Notes: generated by a model from the sequence alone, not told the origin. Shown: positions 1 to 10,901, counted from the first letter of the stretch. The stretch is DNA of 64,000 nt from Euborellia annulipes (GCA_023213315.1 JAKCPI010002722.1:328286-392285), one strand, 5' to 3'. Made by a program: numbers and translations.

Positions 1-100
1 GTTTAAAGTCTTATATGGCCTAAGTTGCCGAAAAGACTGGGTAAATGAGTGTGTGAATGTGAGTGTGAATGAGAAAAAAGTGTGAATGTTTAAAAATTAA
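1..100 (+). mobile_element. SINE-1, 3' fragment cut by the window edge
   Basis: This is the distal body and tail of the SINE-1 family: the motif CCTAAGTTGCCGAAAAGACT, then a TGTG/GAGTGTGAATGAG run and AAAAAAGTGTGAATG. The tRNA-like head lies outside the window. Full copies at 39347 and 63729 define the unit. Confidence 0.8.
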
Positions 101-125
101 AAGAAGATTTTCTTTTCATAATTGG

Positions 126-260
126 CAAGGGTCCGCCGCAGGAGGCCCCGAGCCAGCTGGAGGGGCTAGGCGCGAAGCCCGCCGAAGGCGGGCGGCGCGG
201 CTAGTTTATATAATAAATAAATAACCCCTAAATGGCCTCTGTAGCGGAAAAGGGTTCAAA
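126..260 (+). mobile_element. SINE-F, GC-rich SINE-like repeat
   Basis: A GC-rich head (GGTCCGCCGCAGG, then CCCGAGCCAGCTGG) is followed by a tail reading AAATGGCCTCTGTAGCGGAAAAGGGTT. The head recurs inverted near 40700 and the tail recurs inverted at 24470 and in part at 2011, so this is a dispersed family distinct from SINE-1. No clear B box is visible in this copy, so its pol III origin is inferred. Confidence 0.6.
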
Positions 261-264
261 AAAA

Positions 265-490
265 TTTTTTTCTTATTATTTCATTTTACCGCATGAGAGC
301 GCTCGGCGGGAAATTCTTGAATTCTTCTTCTTTGAAGGTTTAAACCAATATATTAATAGATTCCGATTGGCTATCAGATCAGACTAAATGTGATGTCAAT
401 TTGTGCAGAAAGAAAAACTCTAATTCAATTTTTTTCTCGGAAAAACCTCATTTTTTATGCAAAAAATCTGATGTGACTGTCGCTCTTCTA
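265..490 (+). repeat. Repeat family E, copy 1
   Basis: It shares TTTTACCGCATGAGAGCRCTC, a TTAAACC..AGATTCCGA block, CAGACTAAATGNGATGTCA and an AAAAACCTCATTTTTTA end with the two tandem units at 49186-49680. It has no long open frame. What mobilised it is unknown. Confidence 0.65.
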
Positions 491-499
491 ATATAATAA

Positions 500-1330
500 A
501 TACATTTTAATGAATAAAATCATACTTTCTCATGTCAAAAATAAAAACTCCTTTAAGACACTTAAATTAATGTGATCAATCGTTGTCTTCGATTAATTGC
601 GAAGAATAAAAAAATAGATTTACAAATCAAGATGTTAAATGATGATTGATAGATCAATCTTCGAATCGCTTTGCAATTTGAATCGAGGAACCTTAATTGG
701 ATCTAGAATTAATAGATCCTGTTCTGCCCTTGGATATTTCAGATGGCATTAAATAGATATGGCGTGAGAAGGCTCAACTCTCACTCATATTTCATTATTA
801 TTTTTGATTACGGAAATAAGGAAAAAAAAATAAATCATTCATATGTATTCTCCATCTTTGTTCGATCCCATTCCACCTGCAAATTGATCGAAAACCCAGC
901 GGGAAATCATCATCTAGAAGTAAATGATCTTGTAGTGTTTTTTTTTTTTTGTGGTCTCTGATTCATGAAATCATATTCTGAAAAAGTGGAACAATAACAA
1001 TGCGAAGAAAGGTCTTACACGTGTCTTCTGACAGGTGCAGATGCTATTCAACACCTCATCTATTTTTTTTTTTGTCCTTTATACTCTTTCTCATTTCTTT
1101 AAATATAACCATTTCGCGTGACTAAAGAAAGAAAAAATAAGGTATACATACTGACTTGACATTTTTTTTAAAAGACTACTTAGGAAATTTAAATTAAATC
1201 TATTTCAGAGATTATTTTTTGTTGATTTATATATAAAATTGAAGTTTTTAATTTCATCACAGTTCTAATTGTGTAAAATTGTGTAATTTAATTTGCACTA
1301 AATTTCAAACGATTTGAACAAGAGGATGCT
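500..1330. other. A+T-rich stretch, nothing assigned
   Basis: Homopolymer-rich sequence. The short open frame from 743 lacks any recognisable domain and ends in a T run. I see no SINE, MITE or splice context here. Confidence 0.5.
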
Positions 1331-1339
1331 GAGAAAATC

Positions 1340-1440
1340 CTCATTCCTCGTCCTGGCTGCCCACATCAATAGACTAGACAATTTCCAGCCAAAGAAAATA
1401 GATCCTCAATAAATATTGATAATTCCTTCTTTTTACCGCC
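1340..1440. repeat. Fragment of the palindromic repeat found at 30938
   Basis: CCTGGCTG...ATCAATAG followed by ATTTCCAGCCAAAGAAAATA matches the right part of the inverted-repeat element at 30938-31105. The hammerhead-like centre is absent here. Confidence 0.5.
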
Positions 1441-1613
1441 CCATACGGACCAACTAAATTCAAATTGTCCTATCTTCTCACCGAGGTCTTTAAATAAATA
1501 TCTATTCGATATTTATTATATTCAAGAGATAGAACTTATTTATTACCCCAAACTTATTGATAATTTTAAGATTTTTGAAGTAAACGAAACGAAGTATGCT
1601 GGGTCAACAGTAT

Positions 1614-1736
1614 TAAGGTTATGGAGAAGGTTATGGAGAAAAAAAAACAGCGAATGCTTTCCACGTTAAAACAATTTATTCGCAAATTGTTTTAACGTGG
1701 AAAGCATTCGCTGTTTTTTCTTTCTCCATAACCTTT
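1614..1736. repeat. Near-perfect hairpin, about 50-bp arms and a 6-nt loop
   Basis: Left arm 1627-1677 and right arm 1684-1735 are almost exactly complementary, with the loop at 1678-1683. The only differences are in the A/T run. The start of the arm (GGTTATGGAGA) is also present as a direct copy just upstream at 1617. It may be a tiny foldback element or the product of strand switching. Not matched elsewhere in the window. Confidence 0.8.
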
Positions 1737-1741
1737 TAAGA

Positions 1742-2010
1742 TTTTTACTTTCTCTTAAATATATAGAGAGAGAAAGTATTGCGATCATGTCAAAAATTCG
1801 ATGTCGTCATTTTGATGGATATGCATGTTTTGAGGTCCCCTGAGTCCAAAAAAGTGGGTCCCACAAATTGGTCTGTTTCTGTCTGTGTGTAACGATTTTT
1901 AGCATGAAAGAATTGAGCTACCGGATTGAAATTTTATATTTAAGTTAGGTAATCTCCCGGACACTCAAAATAAGCTTTTGAACAAAATCGACCTAAAAAG
2001 TACTATTATG
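1742..2010 (-). mobile_element. Family A, 3' part only
   Basis: Inverted orientation: the 3' terminal hairpin, the ATTCGATGTC and TTTTGAGGTCCCCTGA blocks, a reduced GTCTGT microsatellite and the GAGCTA...AAATTTTATATTTAAGTTAGG block are all present. The 5' half, with its long hairpin, is missing. A short SINE-F tail fragment (AACCTAAATGGCCTCTGTG) abuts it at 2011-2045. Confidence 0.8.
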
Positions 2011-2169
2011 TAAATAAATAACCTAAATGGCCTCTGTGAGTTTTTTTTTTTAATATTAATAAAAAAAAATATTTCTCTTATATTCTAAAATATCTATTCT
2101 ATCTATCTAAAATATCCTATTGTGTAAAATATCTAGTCTTGGTGTGTTAATGTCAGTGTGAATGAGAAA

Positions 2170-2480
2170 AAATATGGGGAATTACTTCCCAGTGACTTTC
2201 TCGTATATTCTTTTGGAATTACGTTTGGATGTGTGTGTGTGTGTGAACACGATGGCTTAAAAACCAAAGCAGCTAGATCTATGAAATTTGGTATATGCTC
2301 CTTACACTAAAATTGTAGATTTCTATCAACTTTTGGAGTAAATACGTCACTTGGAAGTAGTACTTTACTTAAAAAGTTTTTTCAAAAAATTTTGAAATTT
2401 TCAATTTTTTTGTAATATTATGATATATTACTCTATTTTAAAAAGTTTTTATTCTCTAACATTTTTTCTAAAACTAAAAA
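2170..2480 (+). repeat. Repeat family D, GT-microsatellite type
   Basis: A (GT)n tract is followed by GAACACGATGGCTTAAAAAC, then TGAAATTTGGTATATGCTCC and TTTTGGAGTAAATACGTCAC. The same order occurs at 42060-42430. The microsatellite-plus-conserved-block layout resembles Helentron-derived INEs, but this is inferred from layout only. Confidence 0.7.
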
Positions 2481-2489
2481 GAGTGAATG

Positions 2490-4320
2490 TTTTTGTTAAA
2501 AAAAGAAAAAAAAATCTCCCCCTGGACACGCTAAGACCTGTTCTTTAAAGAGTTCACCTATTTCAAAAATTAAGATTCATAAAATGATTTATATTAATTT
2601 AAAATAATAAATCTCTAAAAAATAAATTTGACCCTTAATCGCTTTAACTCTTTCACCTTCGTATTTCCTAACAAGATATTCAACAATAAATTTCTTTCGC
2701 TAAAAAATGAGAGATCATATAATTATAATTATAGTCGATGTTTTTTTTTTTATTTGGAAGTCAAAGTGAAAGAGAATAAAACGAAATTTATAGCATTCAA
2801 TAAATTTATTTTATTTAGACAGGTATTTCTTCGTTTTTCATCGGGATATTTCCTAAATATTTTTATTTTTATTTTTGACGATTCAATCATAGGTTACGAT
2901 GATTAAATAAATCTATGCCGTTTTTAAATTAAAAATTTGAAAAAAAATTTGTCACAGCTCAGATTCTTTTTTCATCTCTTAGCTGAATGTAAATTTTTAT
3001 TATATAGTGGAATAAGATGAAATGAAAAAAAAAATATAGCTAAGATATTAATATCAAATATATCTTTCAGTTAAAGTTGGATATTTATTTTTATCATATC
3101 TCATCTCATTGTTAGCTGGATTCGTTCTCTATTTCACATTGCTCTCTTTAATTCATTCGTTTCGAATTTTTTAATCACCTTATTCAAATTTGTTTTTTAT
3201 TTTATTTGAGATATTTTCTGCAGTATTATATTTTTTGTTAAGATTCTTAAAATTGTTATTAAGTCATAAAATTGAGAATTCAACCCTTTTGTTAAGAAAC
3301 AATTGAGATAGAAATATTTCAAACAAAAGCATTATTTCTTTTGAGATCAATGTCAAGTATTTGGAATTCCTTTCTTAAATTACTTGCAATTTTCTGTCCA
3401 TTTCATTCTTCTATTTAAGAAAATATAGGAATGTGGATCCTGGTTTGAATTCAGAGTATTTATGAGAAAATTTAAACAATCAAGGAAAAAAATAGACATA
3501 GTTGCAAAACTTTCCCCCATTCTTTCAAATGGCTGCTTTCAAACTACTGACTTAACTTAATAACATAATTATGCAAATTCTATTCACCCGAGGGTTTCAA
3601 TTCAGTAAATCTTTTAAAAAATGGCCTCAAACGAAACTAATTAGTAGAAAGCTAATTTTTGAATGTGTTAAACACTATCTAAATAAGAGTTTTAAAACCT
3701 GGCTCAAATTGTATTTTTTTTTTTAATTATACTCAAAGGTCTTTCATTTTTAATTACGTTTTAATTTTAATTGAGGTCAAAAGAAATTAAAATGTTTTCT
3801 AAAAGTGTGTGCCCTATGCGTTTCATAAATAAATTTTCATAAAAATATGTTTCTGCCTTTAAAAAAATATTTTTAGTATACTATAATCAGGTTCGATTAT
3901 GTGATAGGGTTATTTTTGGGGAAAGGGTGAGGTAGAGGGGTTCTAGATTTTTTGTTCATAACCCCCTCCCCTCAATTCAAGCAAAATGAAGAGAGAAAAA
4001 GAAAAAATATAAAGTTAGACAAGTTATGATTATTAATACTATTGCTAATGTTGTGGTTATTGAGCCTGAGGCTTTTTCGCTCTATTAATAAAAAAAAAAA
4101 ACTTCATAATCACAAGCTTTAATTTTTTAAATTAATTAAAAGTGATTGATTAATAAGAATATTAAAGAAATTATTATATAATTCTAATAAACTAGACCTT
4201 TCAGTGATCCATAGCACTTATAAGAGAAAATTTATTTTGAAATTCTCTCATTAACTCTACTACATCAAGTTATAATGGAAAAACATCCAATATAGAAGCA
4301 TCTCTGTAAATAAAACTCTC
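2490..4320. other. A+T-rich stretch with no assignable feature
   Basis: Long A+T-rich sequence. The open frame at 2628-2906 is low-complexity F/K/N-rich and shows no domain. I found no splice-bounded exon, tRNA or transposon terminus here. Confidence 0.5.
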
Positions 4321-4328
4321 AAAAAATT

Positions 4329-4368
4329 TAGAGACGTTTCGGCTTTAAAGAAAGCCTTCATTGGTTGA
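4329..4368 (-). ncRNA. Decayed hammerhead-ribozyme motif
   Basis: On the minus strand, stem II GGCTTT/AAAGCC is followed by GAAACGTC, the right half of a hammerhead core. The left half reads AATGAAG instead of CTGANGA, so it is predicted inactive. It is a relic of the hammerhead family described at 52744. Confidence 0.45.
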
Positions 4369-5271
4369 AAAAAGGAAAATTTATATAATTTTTTTTTTTT
4401 TTAAGAGAAAATATTGTTACATTTGTATCCAATATCATATTCAAAATCTAAAAGCGACAGGTCATGAATTTTTTTTAGGCTACAAATTACGAATTTGGAC
4501 TTAAACAATATGACTCTCGTTCTAGATCAACTTGTCGCAAAAATTTATCTAACATTTTCCAATCTCTTCCTGGATAGGAAAGCGAAAGATAATCTCACCC
4601 CTGTTCTAAAAGCCTGGATTAAACATATGAGGTGGGAAATTCATCCTTGAAAATATATCTAGATGAAAAATAAAAATATCAAATGACTGGTAGATAAAAA
4701 AGAAAAGTAATTGCATTACCTCTTGGCGCCATCCATGGGACTCTTCTATTTTACATTGATTCTTGGAAGACAAGCTCCAAGGGTTAGGGGGCAAAAAAAA
4801 AACTATTTTTACTTTTTTTAAATAAGATTCCATCAATTTTGTAGACTTTTATTTACTTTAAAAAATCTCACTATTTAAACGACTTAGCGTATGAATGAAT
4901 GTCGGAATTATTCCCATTCTACTTATCAATATATTTTAAAAATTTGATAAACTTATGTGACTCACTTCCTGCCAGCTTTAATCTGGTTTTCAAAAATTAT
5001 TCTTCTATTTATTTATTTTTCTCATGTTTTGCAATGGAAATATTTATTTATTTTTACAATAAATATTTAATCAATAATAAAAAGCGATAATCTTTTGCTA
5101 AATTATTCCGTCCACTTCACTTGGTTATTAATAAATATAAATAACTTCAACATTTCTTGAATTTGGAGATGGAATAAATTATCCAGCGAATAATTATCTT
5201 TAGTATTGTAGGTCGAAGCAGAATTTTTTTATATTTATTAAACTCAATTGTATAGCTGTGAATATTAATAG

Positions 5272-5575
5272 AAGGGTAGAATGAAAAAAGTCAGCTGTAG
5301 TTTTTTTCTATATAATTTATATATTTATTAAATTTGCACAGCTGACGTTTCGGTTCCTTGTTTGAACCATCTTCAGAGCTGGTAAAGTCTTTATGAATAT
5401 GTCATAGTGGATTTTATACATTATCTGTACCATACTTATATAATAAATATATACCCAAATGACATTTGTGTGCCTGGTCATCGCATGTATGTTTTAACAA
5501 GGAACCGAAATGTCAGCTGGTAAATTGAATAAAAAGGCCTATATAAAGAAAAAACTATAGCTGTATTTTCTCAAT
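5272..5575. mobile_element. Palindromic hammerhead-bearing element (Penelope/retrozyme-like)
   Basis: Inverted arms carry CAGCTGTAGTTTTTTTC on the left and GAAAAAACTATAGCTG on the right, each with CAGCTGACGTTTCGGTTCCT or its complement inside. The left arm holds a complete hammerhead on the minus strand. The right arm keeps only AAGGAACCGAAATGTCAGCTG. Related arms occur at 38075-38775. Confidence 0.65.
5339..5381 (-). ncRNA. Hammerhead ribozyme HH-1, all elements present
   Basis: Read on the minus strand: stem I strand CAGCT, core CTGAAGA, one extra T, stem II GGTTC/GAACC with loop AAACAAG, GAAA, self-complementary stem III ACGT, cleavable H17 = C, then AGCTG pairing with the first strand (5 bp). 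All universally conserved core residues are present. The extra base between A9 and stem II is non-canonical. Activity is inferred, and the two-base-pair stem III implies cleavage in a dimer. Confidence 0.75.
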
Positions 5576-5589
5576 ATTTATTTTTATAA

Positions 5590-5650
5590 TTTGTTTAAGG
5601 TATTTTTCGGCATCTGAGGCCATTTAGTCCTCGTCTCTATTTATGTAGGA
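5590..5650 (-). mobile_element. SINE tail fragment
   Basis: TTTTTCGGCATCTGAGGCCATTTAG corresponds to the inverted SINE-1/SINE-F body motif (CTTTTCGGCAACTTAGGCCAT elsewhere). No head is present. Confidence 0.45.
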
Positions 5651-5659
5651 GATAATTAA

Positions 5660-6170
5660 ATGACTGAAAAAGAGTGAAGTTAGATTAATAAATACAAAAA
5701 ATAAAGATAGGAAATAGAAGATTAATTTTGCCTTTCTAGAGATAAGAATTTAGAAAATTTATGGAATTTATTTTATTAAAAATGTAATGATTTGTCGATT
5801 ATGTAGCTTGTAAGGATTTAAATGTCCCTAGGGACCACCCATTGGGTTCTCTCCAAGTGGCAATCGTGGATTCTTAAAGCTTGCACACGCAAACCGTCGT
5901 CAAAATGAAGGAGCCTCTTACGAAACGACCGCAAGGGTACACAAACTCAAACAAGATTCCTTGCCTGATGAAATCGATAAATCAGCGGTTTTTTCTTTTT
6001 TTTTTTTTTTTTATTAGAATAAATATAAACAATATGTTATTTGGAAAAAAATTTAATGTTCATAAGAAAATTTTAGGCATGTATAAAGAAATTATTTTTA
6101 TTTTTAAAATTTATGTTCTATGCATTTTACTTTCTTACTTTCTTATATTTAAAGAAGCTCATTGAAAAGA
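5660..6170. other. A+T-rich stretch, no gene recognised
   Basis: An open frame at 5881-6165 begins with a plausible charged stretch but becomes F/I/K-rich and is interrupted by a T run. It has no domain and no splice context, so I treat it as chance. Confidence 0.4.
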
Positions 6171-6175
6171 TATTG

Positions 6176-6500
6176 TAAAAGTCAAAAAATTCGACCTCGA
6201 GATTTTGACGATTCTTGAATTTCTTTTTTATTTTAAATTGTTTAAGCTCTTTTTCGACATCTGAGGCCATATAGACCCCGTTAAATTAGGCACCCCCAAG
6301 GGGTGAAAATAAGCTTTTAAACAAAATCGGCCAAAAGTACTAGTGCCCTGAATCCAAAAAAGTGGTTTTCGCAACATGGTCTGTATGTATGGCTGTCAGT
6401 CTGCCTGCCTGTCTACAGTCTATCTGACTGTCTGTGTTCAATTTAAAGCATAAAGGAATTGAGCTAGGAGGTTGAAATGTTATATTTAATAATGCGTGAA
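6176..6500 (-). mobile_element. Family A, rearranged 3' part
   Basis: Inverted family A blocks occur out of order: the ATTCGACCTCGAGATTTTGA block, then a SINE-like CTTTTTCGACATCTGAGGCCAT insertion, then AATAAGCTTTTAAACAAAATC, the CTGAATCCAAAAAAGTGG block, a GTCTGC/GTCTGT microsatellite and GAGCTAGGAGGTTGAAAT. The disorder suggests deletion and reinsertion. Confidence 0.65.
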
Positions 6501-6694
6501 AGATTTTTACATATTTTTTCTAAAATTGAATAGTTTTGTCATAATTAAAGCTTTTCAGAGTGTATTAATGAGAAAATCTTAGCATTTCCAATTTTTGAAA
6601 TTAGATATCTTGTTAAAAATTAATTATGTTTTCTTGATATTGAAAAATTAGATTTTTTTGCAAATATTTTTGCTCTACTATAACCCTGAAGGGG

Positions 6695-6947
6695 AGGAGG
6701 CGATTAGCCGAGGGGATAAAGCAGTTAAGCTTATAATCCTGAGTTGAATACAACTCGAGTTCAAATCCACCTCATGGCAATAAATTATCCAACTATATTT
6801 GAGATGCCTCCTCCTGAGGAAGGAAACGGGAACCCACCTCAGTATCATTCGCATGAGAGTTACTCCTCAGAGTAACCACAACATGTCAAGTCTGACACTA
6901 ATGACTGAGAAGAATAACCCCGAAAAACTTTGTCTCCATTTGCATAT
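6695..6947 (+). mobile_element. tRNA-derived SINE (family J)
   Basis: The head reads as a tRNA: A box GATTAGCCGAGGGGATAA, a loop with CTTATAA, and B box GAGTTCAAATCC. The body continues with CATGGCAATAAATTATCC and ends near TTTGCATAT. An imperfect 13-bp duplication flanks it (ACCCTGAAGGGGA at 6682 and ACCCTAAAAGGGA at 6948), as expected for LINE-mediated insertion. The pol III promoter boxes are internal. Confidence 0.75.
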
Positions 6948-7279
6948 ACCCTAAAAGGGACTTTCATCTCTATATTAACAGAGATTCACCAAACACTTAA
7001 GAATCATGTTAGTTAACAAAAGTGTCTAGTTGATGAACTTATTAGAGAGCTATACAGTTAAATTTATTTGCTATTTTTGTCTTGTAGAATCATAAAAGGA
7101 AAAAATTGAAATATCAAATTTTTCTCACTCTTCTCAAATATTTGAAATTCCACCCCATTTAGAAGAAACACCCTTAAAAAAAAAAAAAAAAAAATATTTG
7201 AAATTCAACTAAGAATGTCAGGTTAAGAGGCAATGAAGAAAGATAAATTTTTGTTTTCTGTCATCCAGTGTGTGATAAG

Positions 7280-7640
7280 AGAAAAGATGAGTGTATGTGA
7301 GTGTGCAACCCTTGACATGCCACTGGTGTAACTCAGATAAGAATTGGTGAGGGGCGTGAATAAGTGGTCGGCATGTTGTAGCCGTGGCGATAAGCGTGTC
7401 TTGATGGATTAACTGTCTGAGGAACCGGACATCTCGTCTAAAGCCGACAAAGGTGCCTGGTACCCGTTGGTCTCAGTCTTTAGAGAGATCTCAGACTCAG
7501 TCACGAGAGCTGATAATTGCTCGGGCAATTGATCAAACCCGCCTCTTGCCCCCTCCAATGCACCATGTGCTTGCTTGGATCTATCGAAATTTGAATCGGG
7601 AGCCCAAAGTCGCATTTCCAGTTAAGCAACACTAACATTT
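7280..7640. other. GC-richer island, unassigned
   Basis: This block is less A+T-rich than its surroundings and has overlapping short open frames on both strands (7409-7615 minus, 7453-7635 plus), neither with a recognised domain. The minus strand near 7595 contains CCGATTCAAATTTC, a weak B-box-like string, so an old SINE is possible. I could not match it to another copy in the window. Confidence 0.35.
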
Positions 7641-7878
7641 CGACAACTTTTATTATATTTTATTTTTGTATATATTCAAATGTTTTAAAGATTCTACTCT
7701 AAATAATAATAAATATATAATTTTTTTTTTTTTTTAATTCATTTACAGTCCGATGATTTTATTTAAGCCATTTGGATACCATATTTTCAAAACCATTTTT
7801 TAGTCTCCCTGAGGAATAAGTTAGGGCTATTTTTTAAGGGTTTAAAATAACTAATTAGAGATATTCATAAAAATAAAA

Positions 7879-8338
7879 TAATCTAGTGCGGCTGGTTGCA
7901 TAGCAAACAACTTTCTCCTACTTAAAGTCTGAGAAAGTTGTGTTTTGTGCTTGTCACACCAGATTTTTTGTGTTGACATATGTTTAGTTTCCGCCGATAT
8001 ATTTGGATTCAAGATACATTTTTTTTAACACACTTTTTTCTCATTCACACTCACACTTTTGGTATCCAAATGGCTTAAATAAAATCATCGGACTGCCTGG
8101 GGTCCTAACCCTCGAACCTTGGTATACAAGGCAGATGCGCTACCAACTACACCAAGCCCGATGGCGATTCAAGATATAAAATTTATAAACATGGGAAAAT
8201 ATTTATACAAGACCAAAGTGTTCTTCAAAAGATTTCAGTAAAATGAGAATATACATTTTAAAGAGCATCTAAAAAATAATTGATTTATGAATTTTAATCA
8301 AAAACATTGGAGCGAATTTTGAAAAAAATCGAAAAAAA
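7879..8338 (+). mobile_element. Family A, array copy a, interrupted by SINE-1
   Basis: It begins with the decayed 5' hairpin, runs through the TTTAGTTTCCGCCGATATATT and GGGAAAATATTTATA blocks to GGAGCGAATTTTGA, and then meets the start of the next copy. SINE-1 is inserted at 8017. Confidence 0.8.
8017..8165 (-). mobile_element. SINE-1 inserted in family A, 11-bp TSD
   Basis: Inverted SINE-1 with tail, hairpin and tRNA-like head (B box complement near 8115) but lacking the middle body. Direct repeats GATTCAAGATA flank it at 8006-8016 and 8166-8176, and joining them restores family A sequence. Confidence 0.85.
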
Positions 8339-8826
8339 AAAATCTGGTGTGACTGGCGCACAGCACACAACTTTCTCTTACCTTCGGTAATCGAAAGTTG
8401 TGTACTGTGCTTGTCACACCAGATTTTTTGTGTCGACATAGATTTAGTTCCCGGCAGTAGGGAATATTTGAATTCAGATGTAAAATTTATAAGTATGGGA
8501 AAATATTTATATTTTGTTACCATGGCAACCATTTCTCCTATCTTTCCTATGAAGCACAAGAGTAAAGTGTGCTTCAAACAATTTTGAGGGCAAAACGAGA
8601 ATATACATTTGAAAGAGCATCTAAAAAATAATTGATTTTTGAATTTTAATCAAAATCGTTAGAGCGAATTTTGAGAAAATCGAAAAAAACTGAAAAAGTA
8701 CATCAGTAAAGTACTAGTACTCTTTGGCCGATTTTGTTTAAAAGCTTATTTTTCCGGTCCCGGGGGCTGTTTAACTTAAATATAAAATTTCAACCTCCTA
8801 GCTCAATTCCTTCATGCTTAAAATTG

Positions 8827-8897
<71 letters not shown>

Positions 8898-9043
8898 CAT
8901 GTCGCGAAAACCACTTTTTTGGATTCAGGGGACCTCAAAACGTGAAGATCCATCAAAATCTCGACATCGAATTTTTTGACATGAATCCAATACTTTCTCT
9001 CTATATATATATTACATATATACATAGGTAAGAGAAAGTAAAA
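8339..9043 (+). mobile_element. Family A, full-length copy b (Helentron/HINE-like)
   Basis: A reference copy of about 705 bp. The 5' end is a long stem (AATCTGGTGTGAC...GTCACACCAGATT) whose inner strand includes ACTTTCTCTTACC. Next come GTTACCATGGCAACC, the AATAATTGATTT block, AGTACTAGTACT, a CTCCTAGCTCAATTCC block, a microsatellite, and CATGTCGCGAAAACCAC. The 3' hairpin ends in GGTAAGAGAAAGT, which is the complement of the 5' ACTTTCTCTTACC. Paired inverted sub-termini, a 3' hairpin and an internal microsatellite match non-autonomous Helentrons. No Rep/helicase is present. Confidence 0.75.
8828..8894. repeat. (CA)n microsatellite inside family A
   Basis: About 33 uninterrupted CA units at the fixed microsatellite position of family A. 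In other copies the same position holds CAGA, GGGT or mixed CA/CAGA repeats. The short open frames on both strands here are only translated repeat. Confidence 0.95.
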
Positions 9044-9258
9044 ACTGAAAAAGTGCATCAGTAAACTACTTGTACTCTTTGGCCGATTTTGTTCAAAAGC
9101 TTCGTGTCACGTCCCATGGGGGTGCCTAATTTAAATATATAAAATTTAAACCTCCTAGCTCTTTCGTTGTTGAGATATTTTGTTCACACACACAGACATA
9201 GGTCATGTTGTGAAAACCATCTCTATATATTAACTTATATAGGTAAGAGAAAGTAAAA
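9044..9258 (+). mobile_element. Family A, partial array copy c (3' third)
   Basis: Starts directly at the end of copy b with ACTGAAAAAGTGCATCAG and runs to GGTAAGAGAAAGTAAAA. The 5' hairpin half and most of the ATTCGA block are missing. Confidence 0.85.
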
Positions 9259-9399
9259 GTTGAAATGTAGCCCCTTCAAATGGAATAATAGGCAAAACCC
9301 ATGACTGGCAATCCAAAAATAAATAAATTTAATTAAAGTACATTCAAATTAATAAATAAATATGCCAGTGGGTCTGGCAAGAAGAAAAGACAATAGTAA

Positions 9400-9500
9400 T
9401 ATCGTCGATGTAAACAAGCAATGCCAAGCAGCGCTCAACCTCTGGATGGGTAGCCCAGAGGAAGGAATACCCACTAGAAGCCAACGATAAAGGAAGATAA
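9400..9500. repeat. Dispersed repeat G
   Basis: AAGCAATGCCAAGC, then CTC.GGATGG, AGAGGAA and CTAGAAGCC recur at 55683-55760 in the same order. Function and class are unknown. Confidence 0.4.
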
Positions 9501-9697
9501 AGATAAATATAAAATACAATACAACCTAAATGGCCACAGTACTCGATTTACCATATATTAAAATTTTACTAACAATATATTTTTGAAAGTTTTTAATACA
9601 AAAACTCTTATTTTTAGAATGAAAAGTTGTTTATAATTTTTTAAAAAATACGGTTTATAATAAATAGGCCTAAGACTGGTTTATCGGATTAAACCAG

Positions 9698-10373
9698 AAA
9701 AATCTGGTGTGACTGGCGCACAGCACACAACTTTCTCTTACCTTCGGTAATCGAAAGTTGTGTTCTGTGCTTGTCACACCAGATTTTTTGTGTCGACATG
9801 TATTTAGTTTCCGACCATAGGGTACGATTGAATTCAAGATGTAAAATTTATAAGTATGGGAAAATATTTATATTTTGTTTCCATGGCAACCATTTCTCCT
9901 ATCTTTTCTATGGAGTACATGAGTAAAGTGGTCTTCTGAAGATTTCAATCACAAAATGAGAATATACATTTTATAAAGAATCTAAAAAATAATTGATTTT
10001 TGAATTTAAAAAAAAATCGTTGGAGCAAATTTTGAGAAAATCGAAAAAAACTGAAAAAGTCCATCAGTAAAGTACTAGTACTCTTTGGTCGATTTTGTTC
10101 AAAAGCTTCGTGTCACGTCCCATGGGGGTGCCTAACTTAAATATAAAATTTCAACTTCCTAGCTCTTTTTGTTCTTGAGATATTTTGTTCACAGACAGAC
10201 ACACAGACAGACACACAGACAGACAGACCATGTTGCGAAAACCACTTTTTTAGATTCAGGGGACCTCAAAACGTGTATATCCATCAAAATCTCAACATCG
10301 AATTTTTGACATGAAACCAATACTTTCTCTCTCTATATATATTAACATATATATAGAGGTAAGAGAAAGTAAA
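9698..10373 (+). mobile_element. Family A, full-length array copy d
   Basis: Complete from the AAAAATCTGGTGTGAC hairpin to GGTAAGAGAAAGTAAAA. The microsatellite here is CAGACACA type. It abuts copy e without a spacer. Confidence 0.9.
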
Positions 10374-10868
10374 AATCTGGTGTGACTGACGCACAGCACA
10401 CAACTTTCTCTTACCTTCGGTAATCGAAAGTTGTGTTCTGTGCTTGTCACACCAGATTTTTTGTGTCGAAATATATTTAGTTTCCGCCAATATATTAGAA
10501 TTTAAGATGTCAAATTTATAAACATGGGAAAATATTTATATTTTGCTACCATGGCAACCATTTCTCCTATCTTTCCTATGAAATACAAGAGTAAAGTGTG
10601 CTTCAAACAATTTTGAGGGCAAAACGAGAATATACATTTGAAAGAGCATCTAAAAAATAATTGATTTTTGAATTTTAATCAAAATCGTTAGAGCGAATTT
10701 TGAGAAAATCGAAAAAAACTGAAAAAGTACATCAGTAAAGTACTAGTACTCTTTGGCCAATTTTGATTAAAAGCTTATTTTTCCGGTCCCGGGAGGTATT
10801 TAACTTAAATATAAAATTTCATCCTCCTAGCTCAATTCCTTCATGCTTAAAATTGAACACACACACAC

Positions 10869-10901
<33 letters not shown>

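Noticed and set aside
7280..7640. GC-richer island as a gene or exon
   Set aside because: Frames on both strands overlap without domains; no convincing acceptor/donor pair; a weak B-box-like string suggests an old SINE.
8734..9058. Open frames rich in HT or CV repeats
   Set aside because: They are translations of the CA microsatellite within family A.
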